Shown here: positions 16,939 to 24,960 of the stretch, in pieces
Layout: the number at the start of each line of letters is the position of its first letter
Position numbering within the stretch: the stretch's first letter is position 1
NCBI RefSeq assembly: GCF_002836515.1
Contig: NZ_PJBC01000061.1
Span: forward strand, 1 to 64,000
Origin: Pseudomonas sp. Choline-02u-1
GTDB lineage: Bacteria; Pseudomonadota; Gammaproteobacteria; Pseudomonadales; Pseudomonadaceae
Length of the DNA stretch: 64,000 nt
Direction of reading: 5' to 3'
Notes under the pieces: model-generated
Databases searched by the model: none
Told to the model about the DNA's origin: nothing
The model's input: the letters and a program-made list of their open reading frames with translations, nothing else
Position numbers and translations under genes: made by a program

Positions 16939-17940
16939 TTATCCCTTCATGACTTGGGCCAGCAGTTCGTAGGAATGGATGCGATCGGCGTGTTCGTAAA
17001 GATCACTGGTGAAAATCAGCTCATCCGCCTGGGTCTGCTCGATCAACACTTCAAGTTTGGCGCGGATCTTCTGCGGGCCGCCGACCATCGCCAGGCCGAG
17101 GAAATCGCCCACCGCCTCGCGCTCATGGGGCAGCCACAGGCCGTCCATGGTTTTAACCGGCGGACGCTGCACCAGGCTCTGCCCACGCATCAGCGCAAGA
17201 ATTCGCTGGTACACCGACGTCGCCAGGTAATCGGCTTGCTCGTCGGTATCCGCTGCCACCAACGGCACACCGAGCATCACGTACGGCTTGTCGAGCACCG
17301 CCGATGGCTTGAAGTGGTTGCGGTAGATGCGAATCGCCTCATGCATGAAGCGCGGCGCGAAGTGCGAGGCGAAGGCGTAAGGCAGGCCGCGCTCGCCGGC
17401 CAGTTGTGCACTGAACAGGCTCGAACCGAGCAGCCAGACCGGCACGTTGGTGCCGGTGCCGGGCATGGCGATCACCCGTTGTTCCGGCGTGCGCGGACCG
17501 AGGTAGCGCATCAGCTCGGCGACGTCTTCGGGAAAATCGTCAGCACTGCCCGAGCGTTCGCGGCGCAAAGCGCGGGCGGTCATCTGGTCTGAGCCGGGCG
17601 CGCGGCCCAATCCCAGGTCGATTCGTCCCGGGTACAGGCTCTCTAGGGTGCCGAACTGCTCGGCAATGACCAGCGGCGCATGGTTGGGCAGCATTACCCC
17701 GCCGGAACCGACACGAATCGTCGACGTGCCACCGGCGAGATAGCCGAGCAACACCGATGTCGCTGAACTGGCGATGCCGTCCATGTTGTGGTGTTCGGCG
17801 ACCCAGAAGCGCGTGTAGCCGAATTTCTCGGCATGCTGCGCCAGATCCAGCGAGTTGCGCAGCGATTGCGCTGCGCTGCCGTTTTCGCGCACGGGCACCA
17901 GGTCGAGAGTGGAAAATTTAACGTCGGACAGTTTTTTCAT
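16939..17940 (-). CDS. LLM-class (bacterial luciferase-like) flavin-dependent oxidoreductase
   Basis: Protein of 333 residues, start MKKLSDVKFSTLDLVPVREN with GGAG upstream. Family features: RFWVAEHHNMDGIASSAT, GSGGVMLPNHAPLVIAEQFG, LYPGRIDLGLGRAPGSD and VWLLGSSLFSAQLAGERGLP. These match the MsnO8/YhbW-type group of luciferase-like monooxygenases, which use reduced FMN. No reductase partner is adjacent and the substrate is not predictable. Transcribed alone, away from OsmC. Confidence 0.9.
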   Translation of the reverse strand: MKKLSDVKFSTLDLVPVRENGSAAQSLRNSLDLAQHAEKFGYTRFWVAEHHNMDGIASSATSVLLGYLAGGTSTIRVGSGGVMLPNHAPLVIAEQFGTLESLYPGRIDLGLGRAPGSDQMTARALRRERSGSADDFPEDVAELMRYLGPRTPEQRVIAMPGTGTNVPVWLLGSSLFSAQLAGERGLPYAFASHFAPRFMHEAIRIYRNHFKPSAVLDKPYVMLGVPLVAADTDEQADYLATSVYQRILALMRGQSLVQRPPVKTMDGLWLPHEREAVGDFLGLAMVGGPQKIRAKLEVLIEQTQADELIFTSDLYEHADRIHSYELLAQVMKG

Positions 17941-18181
17941 GAACCTGCATCTCCGGGTGGGGAGGCAGGTTTTTCTTTGCGAACGAAAACCTGCCAAATC
18001 CATAAGCGTGTTTTATGGAATGAGGGCATATACCCGAGATTCAATAGCAGCGGCGAAATTTCCTACTAAAAAAGTCAACGATTCAGCCAGGCTGAACTTT
18101 GTTCCGCCGTCTATCCTCAGAAGCCTTGCTAGTAAAAACCGCGAAGGCGCGGCGTACCGCGCCACATTTGAGGAGGCAGAC

Positions 18182-18613
18182 ATGGCTATCGTGAAAAAGG
18201 CATCGGCGCATTGGGAAGGCGATCTGAAAACCGGTCTCGGCTCGATCTCCACCGAAACCGGCGTGCTGCGAGAAGCGCCGTACGGCTTCAAGGCGCGCTT
18301 TGAAGGCGGCAAAGGCACCAACCCCGAAGAACTGATCGGTGCGGCCCATGCCGGCTGCTTCTCCATGGCATTCTCGATGATTCTCGGCGATGCCGGCCTC
18401 AAGGCAGACAGTATCGACACCAACGCCGAAGTCACCCTCGATCAGGTTGAAGGTGGTTTTGCGATCACTGCAGTGAAGCTGATTCTCAAGGCGAAGATCC
18501 CGGGCGCGACTCAGCAGCAGTTTGAAGAGCTGAGCAACAAGGCCAAGGAAGGTTGCCCGGTTTCCAAGGTCCTGAATGCGAAGATCACCCTTGAGGCTTC
18601 GCTGGTCAGCTGA
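18182..18613 (+). CDS. osmC: OsmC family peroxiredoxin
   Basis: Protein of 143 residues beginning MAIVKKASAHWEGDLKTG, with GAGGAG 8 bp before the ATG. Two conserved cysteines are present: GAAHAGCFSMAFS (peroxidatic) and AKEGCPVSKVLNA (resolving). It reduces organic hydroperoxides in the cytoplasm and in many bacteria is induced by osmotic or oxidative stress. Sequence fits OsmC rather than Ohr (EELIGAAHAGCFSMA context). A REP pair follows 21 bp after the stop. Confidence 0.93.
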   Translation: MAIVKKASAHWEGDLKTGLGSISTETGVLREAPYGFKARFEGGKGTNPEELIGAAHAGCFSMAFSMILGDAGLKADSIDTNAEVTLDQVEGGFAITAVKLILKAKIPGATQQQFEELSNKAKEGCPVSKVLNAKITLEASLVS

Positions 18614-18634
18614 TCCGACGTTTGCCGGGCTGAC

Positions 18635-18715
18635 GCCTTCGCGAGCAGGCTCGCTCCCACAGGGGATTTGTGCACGTCGCAGATCCCCTGTGGGAGCGAG
18701 CCTGCTCGTGAAGGC
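18635..18715. repeat. REP pair (inverted), Pseudomonas type
   Basis: Two REP units in opposite orientation: cgcgagcaggctcgctccca at 18640 and its mirror tgggagcgagcctgctcg ending near 18708, with arms that also pair through aggggat/atcccct. It is a typical intergenic Pseudomonas BIME between osmC and the next gene. Confidence 0.88.
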
Positions 18716-18853
18716 AATCTCGAAACCAGCTCAGCGGCCGGCAATTAATACAAGGTGTGAGCAAAGTCAGAACCCGCTCTGTAAAACTGTGGTCGAATAA
18801 TCGACAGCAGCTTCAGCGCACGCCCGTGCGCGCTGCCTCAAGGAGCTTCATCG

Positions 18854-19093
18854 ATGAAACGTATTGGCTTGGCGATCCTTTGCAGTGCACTGGCCACGTC
18901 CGCTATCGCAGCCCCGAAGGACTGCGAAGAGCTCAGAAAGGAAATCGAAATCAAGATTCAGGCGAAGGCGATCCCCTCGTACACCCTGGAAATCATCACG
19001 GCGGAAGAGGCGAAGCAGCACGACTCGGCCATGATCGTCGGTTCTTGCGAGAACGGCACCAAACGAATCATTTATCAGAAAAACGATAGCTGA
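18854..19093 (+). CDS. DUF1161 family secreted protein, copy 2
   Basis: Protein of 79 residues with signal peptide MKRIGLAILCSALATSAIAA and the same body as the copy at 16550: KDCEELRKEIEIKIQAKAIP, VGSCENGTKRIIYQK. AAGGAG is 9 bp before the ATG. Two copies within 2.3 kb suggest an old local duplication. Its 3' end faces a leftward lipoprotein gene only 7 bp away. Function unknown, probably periplasmic. Confidence 0.85.
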   Translation: MKRIGLAILCSALATSAIAAPKDCEELRKEIEIKIQAKAIPSYTLEIITAEEAKQHDSAMIVGSCENGTKRIIYQKNDS

Positions 19094-19100
19094 ATGTCCG

Positions 19101-19520
19101 TCACGGCACGCAATTGATCTGCCGCTCGTTGGCAACGATCTGCCCCTGACGATTGATCAAGCGTGCGCTTGGCGTGAAGGCCAGCGATCGGGCCTCAAGG
19201 CGGTAACGCTGCCCGGCCTCGAAGTGTTCATAGGGCACGGTCATGTAACACAGCCGCTCTTGCGGATCGGTATCCATGCCCTGACCACCCCCGAATACTT
19301 CGAAGTCAAAGCGCACGGTGAGCTCATGACTACCGGGCGTTACCTGAAAAAACCGTCCGTCGCGCAAGCGCTGTTTATCCAGGCGCTCGGCCATCAGCAC
19401 TTTGCCGCCGGGGGTAGGCATGGCGAAGTCTACCCAGGCTTTGTCTGGATCGGCCGCCGGCAGCGGGGTCTGGCAGCCGGCGAGCACACTGGCGGCGAGC
19501 AATGTCGTCAACTTGCGCAT
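19101..19520 (-). CDS. Hypothetical lipoprotein, paralogue A of a tandem pair
   Basis: Protein of 139 residues with a lipoprotein signal (MRKLTTLLAASVLAGCQTP; lipobox LAGC). The mature part has FFQVTPGSHELTVRFDFEV and AGQRYRLEARSLAFTPSARL, which recur in the next gene upstream (PGSHELKVRYQF, AGQRYQLQAGSIGFRPWAKL). Conserved cysteines near LCYMTVPYE and at the C-terminus (INCVP) may pair. It lies 43 bp after the paralogue on the same strand, and the two are likely co-transcribed. I do not recognise a named family. Confidence 0.78.
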   Translation of the reverse strand: MRKLTTLLAASVLAGCQTPLPAADPDKAWVDFAMPTPGGKVLMAERLDKQRLRDGRFFQVTPGSHELTVRFDFEVFGGGQGMDTDPQERLCYMTVPYEHFEAGQRYRLEARSLAFTPSARLINRQGQIVANERQINCVP

Positions 19521-19563
19521 GATTCAATGTCCTGGAAACGAGGGTTTTCCAGCATAGCGCCGA

Positions 19564-19986
19564 TCAACTGCTCTGACAGCCCGCCGGTGTGCCCTGACCA
19601 ACTACCTTGCGCTGTTCGTCATAAAGCTTGGCCCAAGGCCGGAAGCCGATGCTGCCAGCCTGCAACTGATAGCGTTGGCCGGCGTTAAAATCCTTGAATT
19701 TTACGTTCAACTGGCAATCACGCCGCAACGGCTCGGCATTCGGGCCGATGTTGGTGGCCTCGACCGGAAATTGATAGCGAACTTTAAGCTCATGGCTGCC
19801 GGGCTGCACCTCGAAATAGCGTTTATCGATGGCCTGCGTGGCATCGACTTGCACGGCTTGCAGCGCCGTGTCGTGTTGGCGGGCGTCGAGATCAATCCAG
19901 GCTTGCGAGGGGTCGGGATCGGGCATTCCAAATCCGGCACAACCGGCCAGCGTCAGCAGGCCACCTGTCAGCATCAACATGCGCAT
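19564..19986 (-). CDS. Hypothetical lipoprotein, paralogue B of a tandem pair
   Basis: Protein of 140 residues with lipobox LAGC (MRMLMLTGGLLTLAGCAGFG). The start is set by AAGGAG 8 bp upstream; the frame is open 47 codons further but that part is not signal-like. It shares the PGSHEL and AGQRY-L segments and overall length with the downstream paralogue. The lipoprotein should be anchored in the outer membrane (no Asp after the Cys). Divergent from the zinc aminopeptidase gene at 20045. Confidence 0.78.
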   Translation of the reverse strand: MRMLMLTGGLLTLAGCAGFGMPDPDPSQAWIDLDARQHDTALQAVQVDATQAIDKRYFEVQPGSHELKVRYQFPVEATNIGPNAEPLRRDCQLNVKFKDFNAGQRYQLQAGSIGFRPWAKLYDEQRKVVGQGTPAGCQSS

Positions 19987-20044
19987 AGCGGAGCTCCTTG
20001 AGGCGGGATAGTCTTGGGGCAGACTTTCCGGGGAATTTCTTATT

Positions 20045-21121
20045 TTGATCAGGCCGTTTTCCAGCCTTGGGTTACTTGATCGCGTTTTTCCGATTTTGTT
20101 TCCGGGTGTGTTGCTTTTGTTGCTCAACGGTTGCGCCGGCGTCAGCTACTACAGCCAGCTCGCCAGCGGACAACTGCGACTGCTGCGCGCGCGGGAGCCG
20201 GTCGAGAAGGTCATTGCCGACCCAGCCCGCGACGCCAAATTGCGCGCGCATCTGGCCCAATCACAGAAGGCTCGCCTGTTCGCCAGCGAGCACCTGCACC
20301 TGCCGGACAACCGAAGCTATCGCCTGTACGCCGACATTGGCCGGCCGTTCGTGGTGTGGAATGTGTTCGCCACCGAGGAGTTTTCCCTCACGCCGCAAAA
20401 TCACTGCTTTCCGATTGCCGGCTGCGTGGCGTACCGCGGCTACTACAGCCAGAGCGCCGCCCGTGGCGAAGCGGCGATTCAGCGACTGGAGGGCATGGAC
20501 GTATCGATCGGCGGTGTCGAGGCGTACTCGACGCTTGGCTGGTTCGATGACCCGATCCTCAACTCGATGATGGGCTGGGGCGACGAGCGGCTGGCCACGC
20601 TGATTTTTCATGAGCTGGCGCACCAGCGCTTCTATGTGAAGGACGACACCGAGTTCAACGAGTCATTTGCCACGTTTGTCGAGCAGGAAGGCACGCGGCA
20701 GTGGCGCGCGTTTCGCGGGTTGCCGGCGGAGTCGGATGCCAGGCTCAAGCAGCGTGAGCAGTTCATCAGCCTCGTTCTCGACACGCGCTCACGGCTGGAA
20801 AAACTCTATGCGCAACCATTGCCCGCCGAGCAGATGCGTGAGCGCAAAGCGGAGGAGTTCGAGCGCTTGCGCAGCGACTATCGGGTAATGCGCGACAGTC
20901 GGTGGGCCGCAGACAAGCGTTATGACGCCTGGGTCAATGCGCCGCTGAACAACGCGCGGTTGCTGCCGTTCGGGCTGTATGACCAGTGGGTGCCGGCGTT
21001 TGCGGCGTTGTTCCAACAGGTCGGTGGGGATTGGCCGAAGTTTTATGCCGAGGTGGAACGCTTGGGGAAGTTGCCGGTTGATGAGCGCAAGTCGGCGCTC
21101 AGAGCGTTGGCAGCATCCTGA
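20045..21121 (+). CDS. Putative zinc aminopeptidase, lipoprotein (PF10023-type)
   Basis: Protein of 358 residues. The best start is TTG at 20045, giving a signal with two arginines and the lipobox LNGC (GVLLLLLNGCAG). A zinc site is visible as HELAHQ (IFHELAHQRFYVKDD) with a downstream Glu in FNESFATFVEQEG, the gluzincin-like pattern of this aminopeptidase family. Other family segments: LYADIGRPFVVWNVFA, CFPIAGCVAYRGYYS. It should act in the periplasm, membrane-anchored. The unusual start codon and weak ribosome site suggest low expression. Confidence 0.82.
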   Translation: MIRPFSSLGLLDRVFPILFPGVLLLLLNGCAGVSYYSQLASGQLRLLRAREPVEKVIADPARDAKLRAHLAQSQKARLFASEHLHLPDNRSYRLYADIGRPFVVWNVFATEEFSLTPQNHCFPIAGCVAYRGYYSQSAARGEAAIQRLEGMDVSIGGVEAYSTLGWFDDPILNSMMGWGDERLATLIFHELAHQRFYVKDDTEFNESFATFVEQEGTRQWRAFRGLPAESDARLKQREQFISLVLDTRSRLEKLYAQPLPAEQMRERKAEEFERLRSDYRVMRDSRWAADKRYDAWVNAPLNNARLLPFGLYDQWVPAFAALFQQVGGDWPKFYAEVERLGKLPVDERKSALRALAAS

Positions 21122-21144
21122 TTTCACATTGGCTGAGCCGGTCT

Positions 21145-21214
21145 TTTCGCGAGCACACCCGCTCCCACAGGGGGAATGCATTCCAAACGCAGGAGCGGGC
21201 TTGCTCGCGAAAGC
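21145..21214. repeat. REP pair (inverted)
   Basis: Two opposed units: tttcgcgagcacacccgctc at 21145 and gagcgggcttgctcgcgaaa ending near 21212. They lie between the aminopeptidase and the convergent HAD phosphatase gene, only 5 bp from the phosphatase stop. Confidence 0.87.
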
Positions 21215-21218
21215 GGAC

Positions 21219-21872
21219 TCATCCGCGCCGCAGGAATGCCTGATGCAACGCATCCAGCGTTTCAAAGTGATAAGCCGGCGCCTCGGCATTCAGCTCTTCA
21301 AAACTTCCAAAGCCATAGCCCACCGCCGCTGCATCCAGGCCATTGCTGCGTGCGCCGATCAGGTCGTGCTTGCGATCGCCGATCATCAGTGTCTGCGCCG
21401 GATCCAGCCCTTCTTCCTGCAGTAAATGCGCGATCAACTCGACCTTGTTGGTCCGAGTGCCGTCCAGTTCGCTGCCGTAGATCACTTTGAAATGCCGGGC
21501 AAAATCGAAATGCCGGGCGATTTCGCGGGCAAACACCCACGGCTTGGAGGTAGCGATGTACAACTGCCGTCCCTGCCCGCTCAAGGTTTCCAGCAGCGGC
21601 GTCACGCCATCGAACACTCGATTTTCGTAGAGGCCGGTGACCTTGAAGCGCTCGCGATAGAAATTCACCGCCTCCCAGGCCTTGGCTTCGTCGAAATCGT
21701 AAAACTGCATGAACGCTTGCAGCAGCGGCGGGCCGATGAAGTGTTCCAGTTTGCTCAGATCCGGTTCGTCGATGCCGAGATTGGCCAACGCAAACTGGAT
21801 GGAGCGGGTGATGCCCTCACGCGGGTCGGTCAGGGTGCCATCGAGGTCGAACAGTACGGTCTGGTAATGCAT
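21219..21872 (-). CDS. HAD-family hydrolase (phosphoglycolate phosphatase-like)
   Basis: Protein of 217 residues with all HAD motifs: motif I LFDLDGTLTD (nucleophile Asp), motif II YIATSKPWVF, and motif III/IV GDRKHDLIGARSNG. A helical cap lies between motifs I and II, as in Gph/YieH-type subfamily IA enzymes. The gene order HAD, gamma carbonic anhydrase, prlC, yheV, radical SAM matches the block PA0065-PA0069 of P. aeruginosa as I recall it. The substrate is not known. Confidence 0.9.
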   Translation of the reverse strand: MHYQTVLFDLDGTLTDPREGITRSIQFALANLGIDEPDLSKLEHFIGPPLLQAFMQFYDFDEAKAWEAVNFYRERFKVTGLYENRVFDGVTPLLETLSGQGRQLYIATSKPWVFAREIARHFDFARHFKVIYGSELDGTRTNKVELIAHLLQEEGLDPAQTLMIGDRKHDLIGARSNGLDAAAVGYGFGSFEELNAEAPAYHFETLDALHQAFLRRG

Positions 21873-21900
21873 GGAAATTCCCGAGCAGGTGTAGGGCGAT

Positions 21901-22446
21901 TCAGAGCTGGTCGTAGCCTTCGGCCAGATGCAGGTCCTTGAGCTTGACGTAGTTCGCCGCGCTGTAAGTGAAGAAGGCGTTTTCCTTGTCAGTCAGCGCC
22001 CGCACCTGTTTTACCGGGCTGCCGACATACAGGAAGCCGCTCTGCAGGCGCTTGCCCGGCGGTACCAGGCTGCCGGCGCCGATGATCACATCGTCTTCAA
22101 CCACGGCGCCGTCCATGACGATGCTGCCCATGCCGATCAGCACGCGGCTGCCGACGGTGCAGCCATGCAGCATGACCTTGTGAGCGATGGTCACGTCATC
22201 GCCGATCAGCAATGGAAAACCGTCCGGGTTGAACGGGCCGGCATGGGTGATGTGCAACACGCAGACGTCCTGCACGCTGGTGCGCGCCCCGATGCGGATA
22301 CGGTGCATGTCGCCACGGATCACCGTCAGCGGCCAGACCGAGCTGTCTTCGCCAATTTCGACGTCGCCGATCACCACCGCCGAACCGTCGACGAATGCGC
22401 CTTTGCTCAAGCGGGGGGTGTGATTCTGGTATTTGCGAAGGGACAC
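21901..22446 (-). CDS. Gamma carbonic anhydrase family protein
   Basis: Protein of 181 residues starting at GTG (SLRKYQNHTPRLSKGAFVDG) with AGAGAGA upstream; the frame is open 29 codons further without family similarity. The middle is a left-handed beta helix of hexapeptide repeats. The three zinc histidines expected for CamH/YrdA-type proteins can be seen in LHITHAG and AHKVMLHGC. Divergent from prlC across about 90 bp. Many YrdA-type relatives show little carbonic anhydrase activity, so the reaction is uncertain. Confidence 0.9.
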   Translation of the reverse strand: MSLRKYQNHTPRLSKGAFVDGSAVVIGDVEIGEDSSVWPLTVIRGDMHRIRIGARTSVQDVCVLHITHAGPFNPDGFPLLIGDDVTIAHKVMLHGCTVGSRVLIGMGSIVMDGAVVEDDVIIGAGSLVPPGKRLQSGFLYVGSPVKQVRALTDKENAFFTYSAANYVKLKDLHLAEGYDQL

Positions 22447-22535
22447 GATTAGTTCTCTCTCTGTCGCCGATAGCTGCGGTGAGTGTCGATTGTAATTAAG
22501 ATGGGCGCATGTTTCTTCCAGCCAAGGTGCCAACC

Positions 22536-24587
22536 GTGAGCGTGAACAACCCTCTTTTGCAGTCCTACGACCTGCCGCCGTTCTCCACGATCCGTGCCGA
22601 ACACGTCCTGCCCGCCATCGAAACCATCCTCGCGGACAACCGCGCCGCCATCGCCGAAATCCTCAAGACTCAAGGCAAGAACCCGACCTGGGCCGGTCTG
22701 GTATTGGCGATGGACGAACTCAACGATCGCCTCGGTGCGGCGTGGAGCCCGGTCAGCCATCTCAACGCCGTGTGCAACAGCGCCGAACTGCGGGAAGCCT
22801 ACGAGTCCTGCCTGCCGGCCCTGAGCGCCTACTCCACCGAGATGGGTCAGAACCGCGAACTGTTCCAGGCCTATGAAGCATTGGCCAACAGCCCGGAAGC
22901 CGCCGGTTTCGACGTCGCGCAGAAAACCATTCTGGAACACGCGCTGCGCGACTTCCGCCTGTCGGGTATCGATCTGCCGGAAGCCGAGCAGAAGCGCTAC
23001 GCCGAAGTGCAGAGCAAACTGTCCGAGCTGGGCAGCCGCTTCTCCAACCAACTGCTCGACGCCACTCAGGCGTGGACCAAGCACGTCACCGACGACGCCG
23101 CCCTCGCCGGCCTGACCGACTCGGCCAAGGCGCAAATGGCCGCCGCCGCGCAAGCCAAAGGCCTCGACGGCTGGCTGATCACCCTGGAATTCCCGAGCTA
23201 TTACGCGGTGATGACCTACGCGCAGGACCGTACGTTGCGTGAGGAAGTCTACGCCGCCTACTGCACCCGCGCCTCGGATCAAGGCCCGAACGCCGGCCAG
23301 AACGACAACGGCCCGGTGATGGAAGAGATCCTCGACCTGCGCCAGGAACTGGCGCAACTGCTGGGCTTCGCCAGTTTCGCCGAGCTGAGTCTGGCGACAA
23401 AAATGGCGGAATCCAGCGATCAGGTGCTGAGTTTCCTGCGTGATCTGGCCCAGCGCAGCAAGCCATTCGCCGCGCAGGATCTGCAACAGCTGCGCGCTTA
23501 CGCCGCCGAACAGGGCTGCGCCGACCTGCAAAGCTGGGACAGCGGTTTCTACGGTGAAAAACTGCGCGAGCAGCGCTACAGCGTCGCCCAGGAAACCCTG
23601 CGCGCCTACTTCCCGATCGATAAAGTCCTCAGCGGTCTGTTCGCCATCGTTCAGCGCCTGTACGGCATCGAGATCGCCGAGCAGAAAGGCTTCGACACCT
23701 GGCACCCGGACGTACGCCTGTTCGAGATCAAGGAAAACGGCCAGCACGTCGGCCGCTTCTTCTTCGACCTGTACGCCCGCGCCAACAAGCGCGGCGGTGC
23801 CTGGATGGACGGCGCCCGCGATCGTCGCCGTACCGTCGACGGCGTACTGCAGAACCCGGTGGCCAATCTGGTGTGCAACTTCACCCCGGCCGACAGCGGT
23901 AAACCGGCGCTGCTGACCCACGATGAAGTGACCACGCTGTTCCACGAGTTCGGCCATGGCCTGCACCACCTGCTGACCCGCGTCGAGCACGCTGGCGTAT
24001 CGGGCATCAACGGCGTGGCCTGGGACGCGGTCGAGTTGCCAAGCCAGTTCATGGAAAACTGGTGCTGGGAGCCGGAAGGCCTTGCGCTGATTTCCGGCCA
24101 CTACGAGACCGGCGAGCCACTGCCGCAGGACCTGCTGGAAAAAATGCTCGCGGCGAAGAACTTCCAGTCCGGCCTGATGATGGTGCGTCAGCTGGAGTTC
24201 TCGCTGTTCGACTTCGAACTGCACGCCACCCACGGTGACGGCCGCAGCGTGGCGCAAGTACTCGAAGGCGTGCGTGATGAGGTCTCGGTCATGCGTCCAC
24301 CGGCGTACAACCGCTTCCCCAACAGCTTTGCGCACATCTTCGCTGGTGGTTATGCAGCGGGCTACTACAGCTACAAGTGGGCTGAAGTGTTGTCCGCCGA
24401 TGCCTTCTCGAAATTCGAGGAAGACGGTGTGCTCAACGCTGACACCGGTCGGGCGTTCCGCGAAGCGATTCTGGCGCGCGGCGGCTCGCAGGCACCGATG
24501 GTGCTGTTCGTCGACTTCCGTGGCCGTGAGCCGTCGATTGACGCGCTGTTGCGCCATAGCGGCCTGAGTGAGGATGCGGCAGCATGA
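22536..24587 (+). CDS. prlC: Oligopeptidase A (M3 metallopeptidase)
   Basis: Protein of 683 residues starting at GTG (SVNNPLLQSYDLPPF) with AAGGTG upstream. The zinc site is HEFGHGLHHLLT (HExxH) with the third ligand Glu in the following helix (DAVELPSQFMENWCWEPE). It degrades short peptides and signal peptide fragments in the cytoplasm. It is translationally coupled to yheV (ATGA overlap), the conserved arrangement in gammaproteobacteria. A second M3 enzyme lies 374 bp downstream. Confidence 0.96.
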   Translation: MSVNNPLLQSYDLPPFSTIRAEHVLPAIETILADNRAAIAEILKTQGKNPTWAGLVLAMDELNDRLGAAWSPVSHLNAVCNSAELREAYESCLPALSAYSTEMGQNRELFQAYEALANSPEAAGFDVAQKTILEHALRDFRLSGIDLPEAEQKRYAEVQSKLSELGSRFSNQLLDATQAWTKHVTDDAALAGLTDSAKAQMAAAAQAKGLDGWLITLEFPSYYAVMTYAQDRTLREEVYAAYCTRASDQGPNAGQNDNGPVMEEILDLRQELAQLLGFASFAELSLATKMAESSDQVLSFLRDLAQRSKPFAAQDLQQLRAYAAEQGCADLQSWDSGFYGEKLREQRYSVAQETLRAYFPIDKVLSGLFAIVQRLYGIEIAEQKGFDTWHPDVRLFEIKENGQHVGRFFFDLYARANKRGGAWMDGARDRRRTVDGVLQNPVANLVCNFTPADSGKPALLTHDEVTTLFHEFGHGLHHLLTRVEHAGVSGINGVAWDAVELPSQFMENWCWEPEGLALISGHYETGEPLPQDLLEKMLAAKNFQSGLMMVRQLEFSLFDFELHATHGDGRSVAQVLEGVRDEVSVMRPPAYNRFPNSFAHIFAGGYAAGYYSYKWAEVLSADAFSKFEEDGVLNADTGRAFREAILARGGSQAPMVLFVDFRGREPSIDALLRHSGLSEDAAA

Positions 24588-24868
24588 GCGACGGCCCTGT
24601 GATTACCAAAAAGCGCTTTATCGCCGGGGCGGTCTGCCCGGCGTGCAGCGAGCCGGACAAGTTGATGATGTGGAATGAGGACGGCGTGCCGCACCGCGAG
24701 TGCGTGGCCTGCGGTTATTCGGACACTCTGAATGAGCAAGGGCTGTCGGTGCCCAAGGAATTGGGCACGCGGGTCAATACCAGCGCGCTCAAGCCGCCAG
24801 CGGACAAGAAAGTCCAGGCGGTGCAGTTTTTCCCCAATCCGAAACTGAAGAAAAAATCTGACGAGTAA
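24584..24868 (+). CDS. YheV family putative zinc-ribbon protein
   Basis: Protein of 94 residues with two CxxC pairs (VCPACSEPDK and ECVACGYSD), forming a zinc ribbon, then a basic tail (NPKLKKKSDE). The start overlaps the prlC stop (ATGA). YheV-type proteins follow prlC in many genomes; their role is unknown. Confidence 0.9.
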   Translation: MSDGPVITKKRFIAGAVCPACSEPDKLMMWNEDGVPHRECVACGYSDTLNEQGLSVPKELGTRVNTSALKPPADKKVQAVQFFPNPKLKKKSDE

Positions 24869-24913
24869 AGTCACCGCTGCGAGGTGGTATTCCTTTACCG
24901 CCTGATCTTCGCG

Positions 24914-24952
24914 CCTTGACCGTAGGCTGAGTTTTTCAGCCTACGGTCAAGG
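24914..24952 (+). promoter_or_regulatory. Perfect 17-bp stem-loop covering the ribosome site of the second M3 peptidase
   Basis: Arms ccttgaccgtaggctga (24914-24930) and tcagcctacggtcaagg (24936-24952) are exact complements with a gtttt loop. The right arm ends in AAGG, which with the next A forms the AAGGA ribosome site 8 bp before the ATG at 24961, so the site is buried when the hairpin folds. There is no T run after the stem, so it is a poor rho-independent terminator. Translational control is inferred. Confidence 0.7.
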
Positions 24953-24960
24953 AAGACGCG

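Noticed and set aside
18635..18715. Repeats as a CRISPR array or insertion sequence
   Set aside because: Only two opposed REP units occur, without regular spacers, terminal repeats or a transposase. The same holds for the pairs near 21.2, 50.3 and 56.1 kb.
22449..24557. Open frame of 702 codons opposite prlC
   Set aside because: The plus strand encodes a complete oligopeptidase with its HEFGH site; the opposite frame has no family features and arises from third-position GC bias.
24914..24952. Hairpin as rho-independent terminator of prlC-yheV
   Set aside because: The stem is strong but is followed by gaagacgcg rather than T residues, and it overlaps the ribosome site of the next gene.
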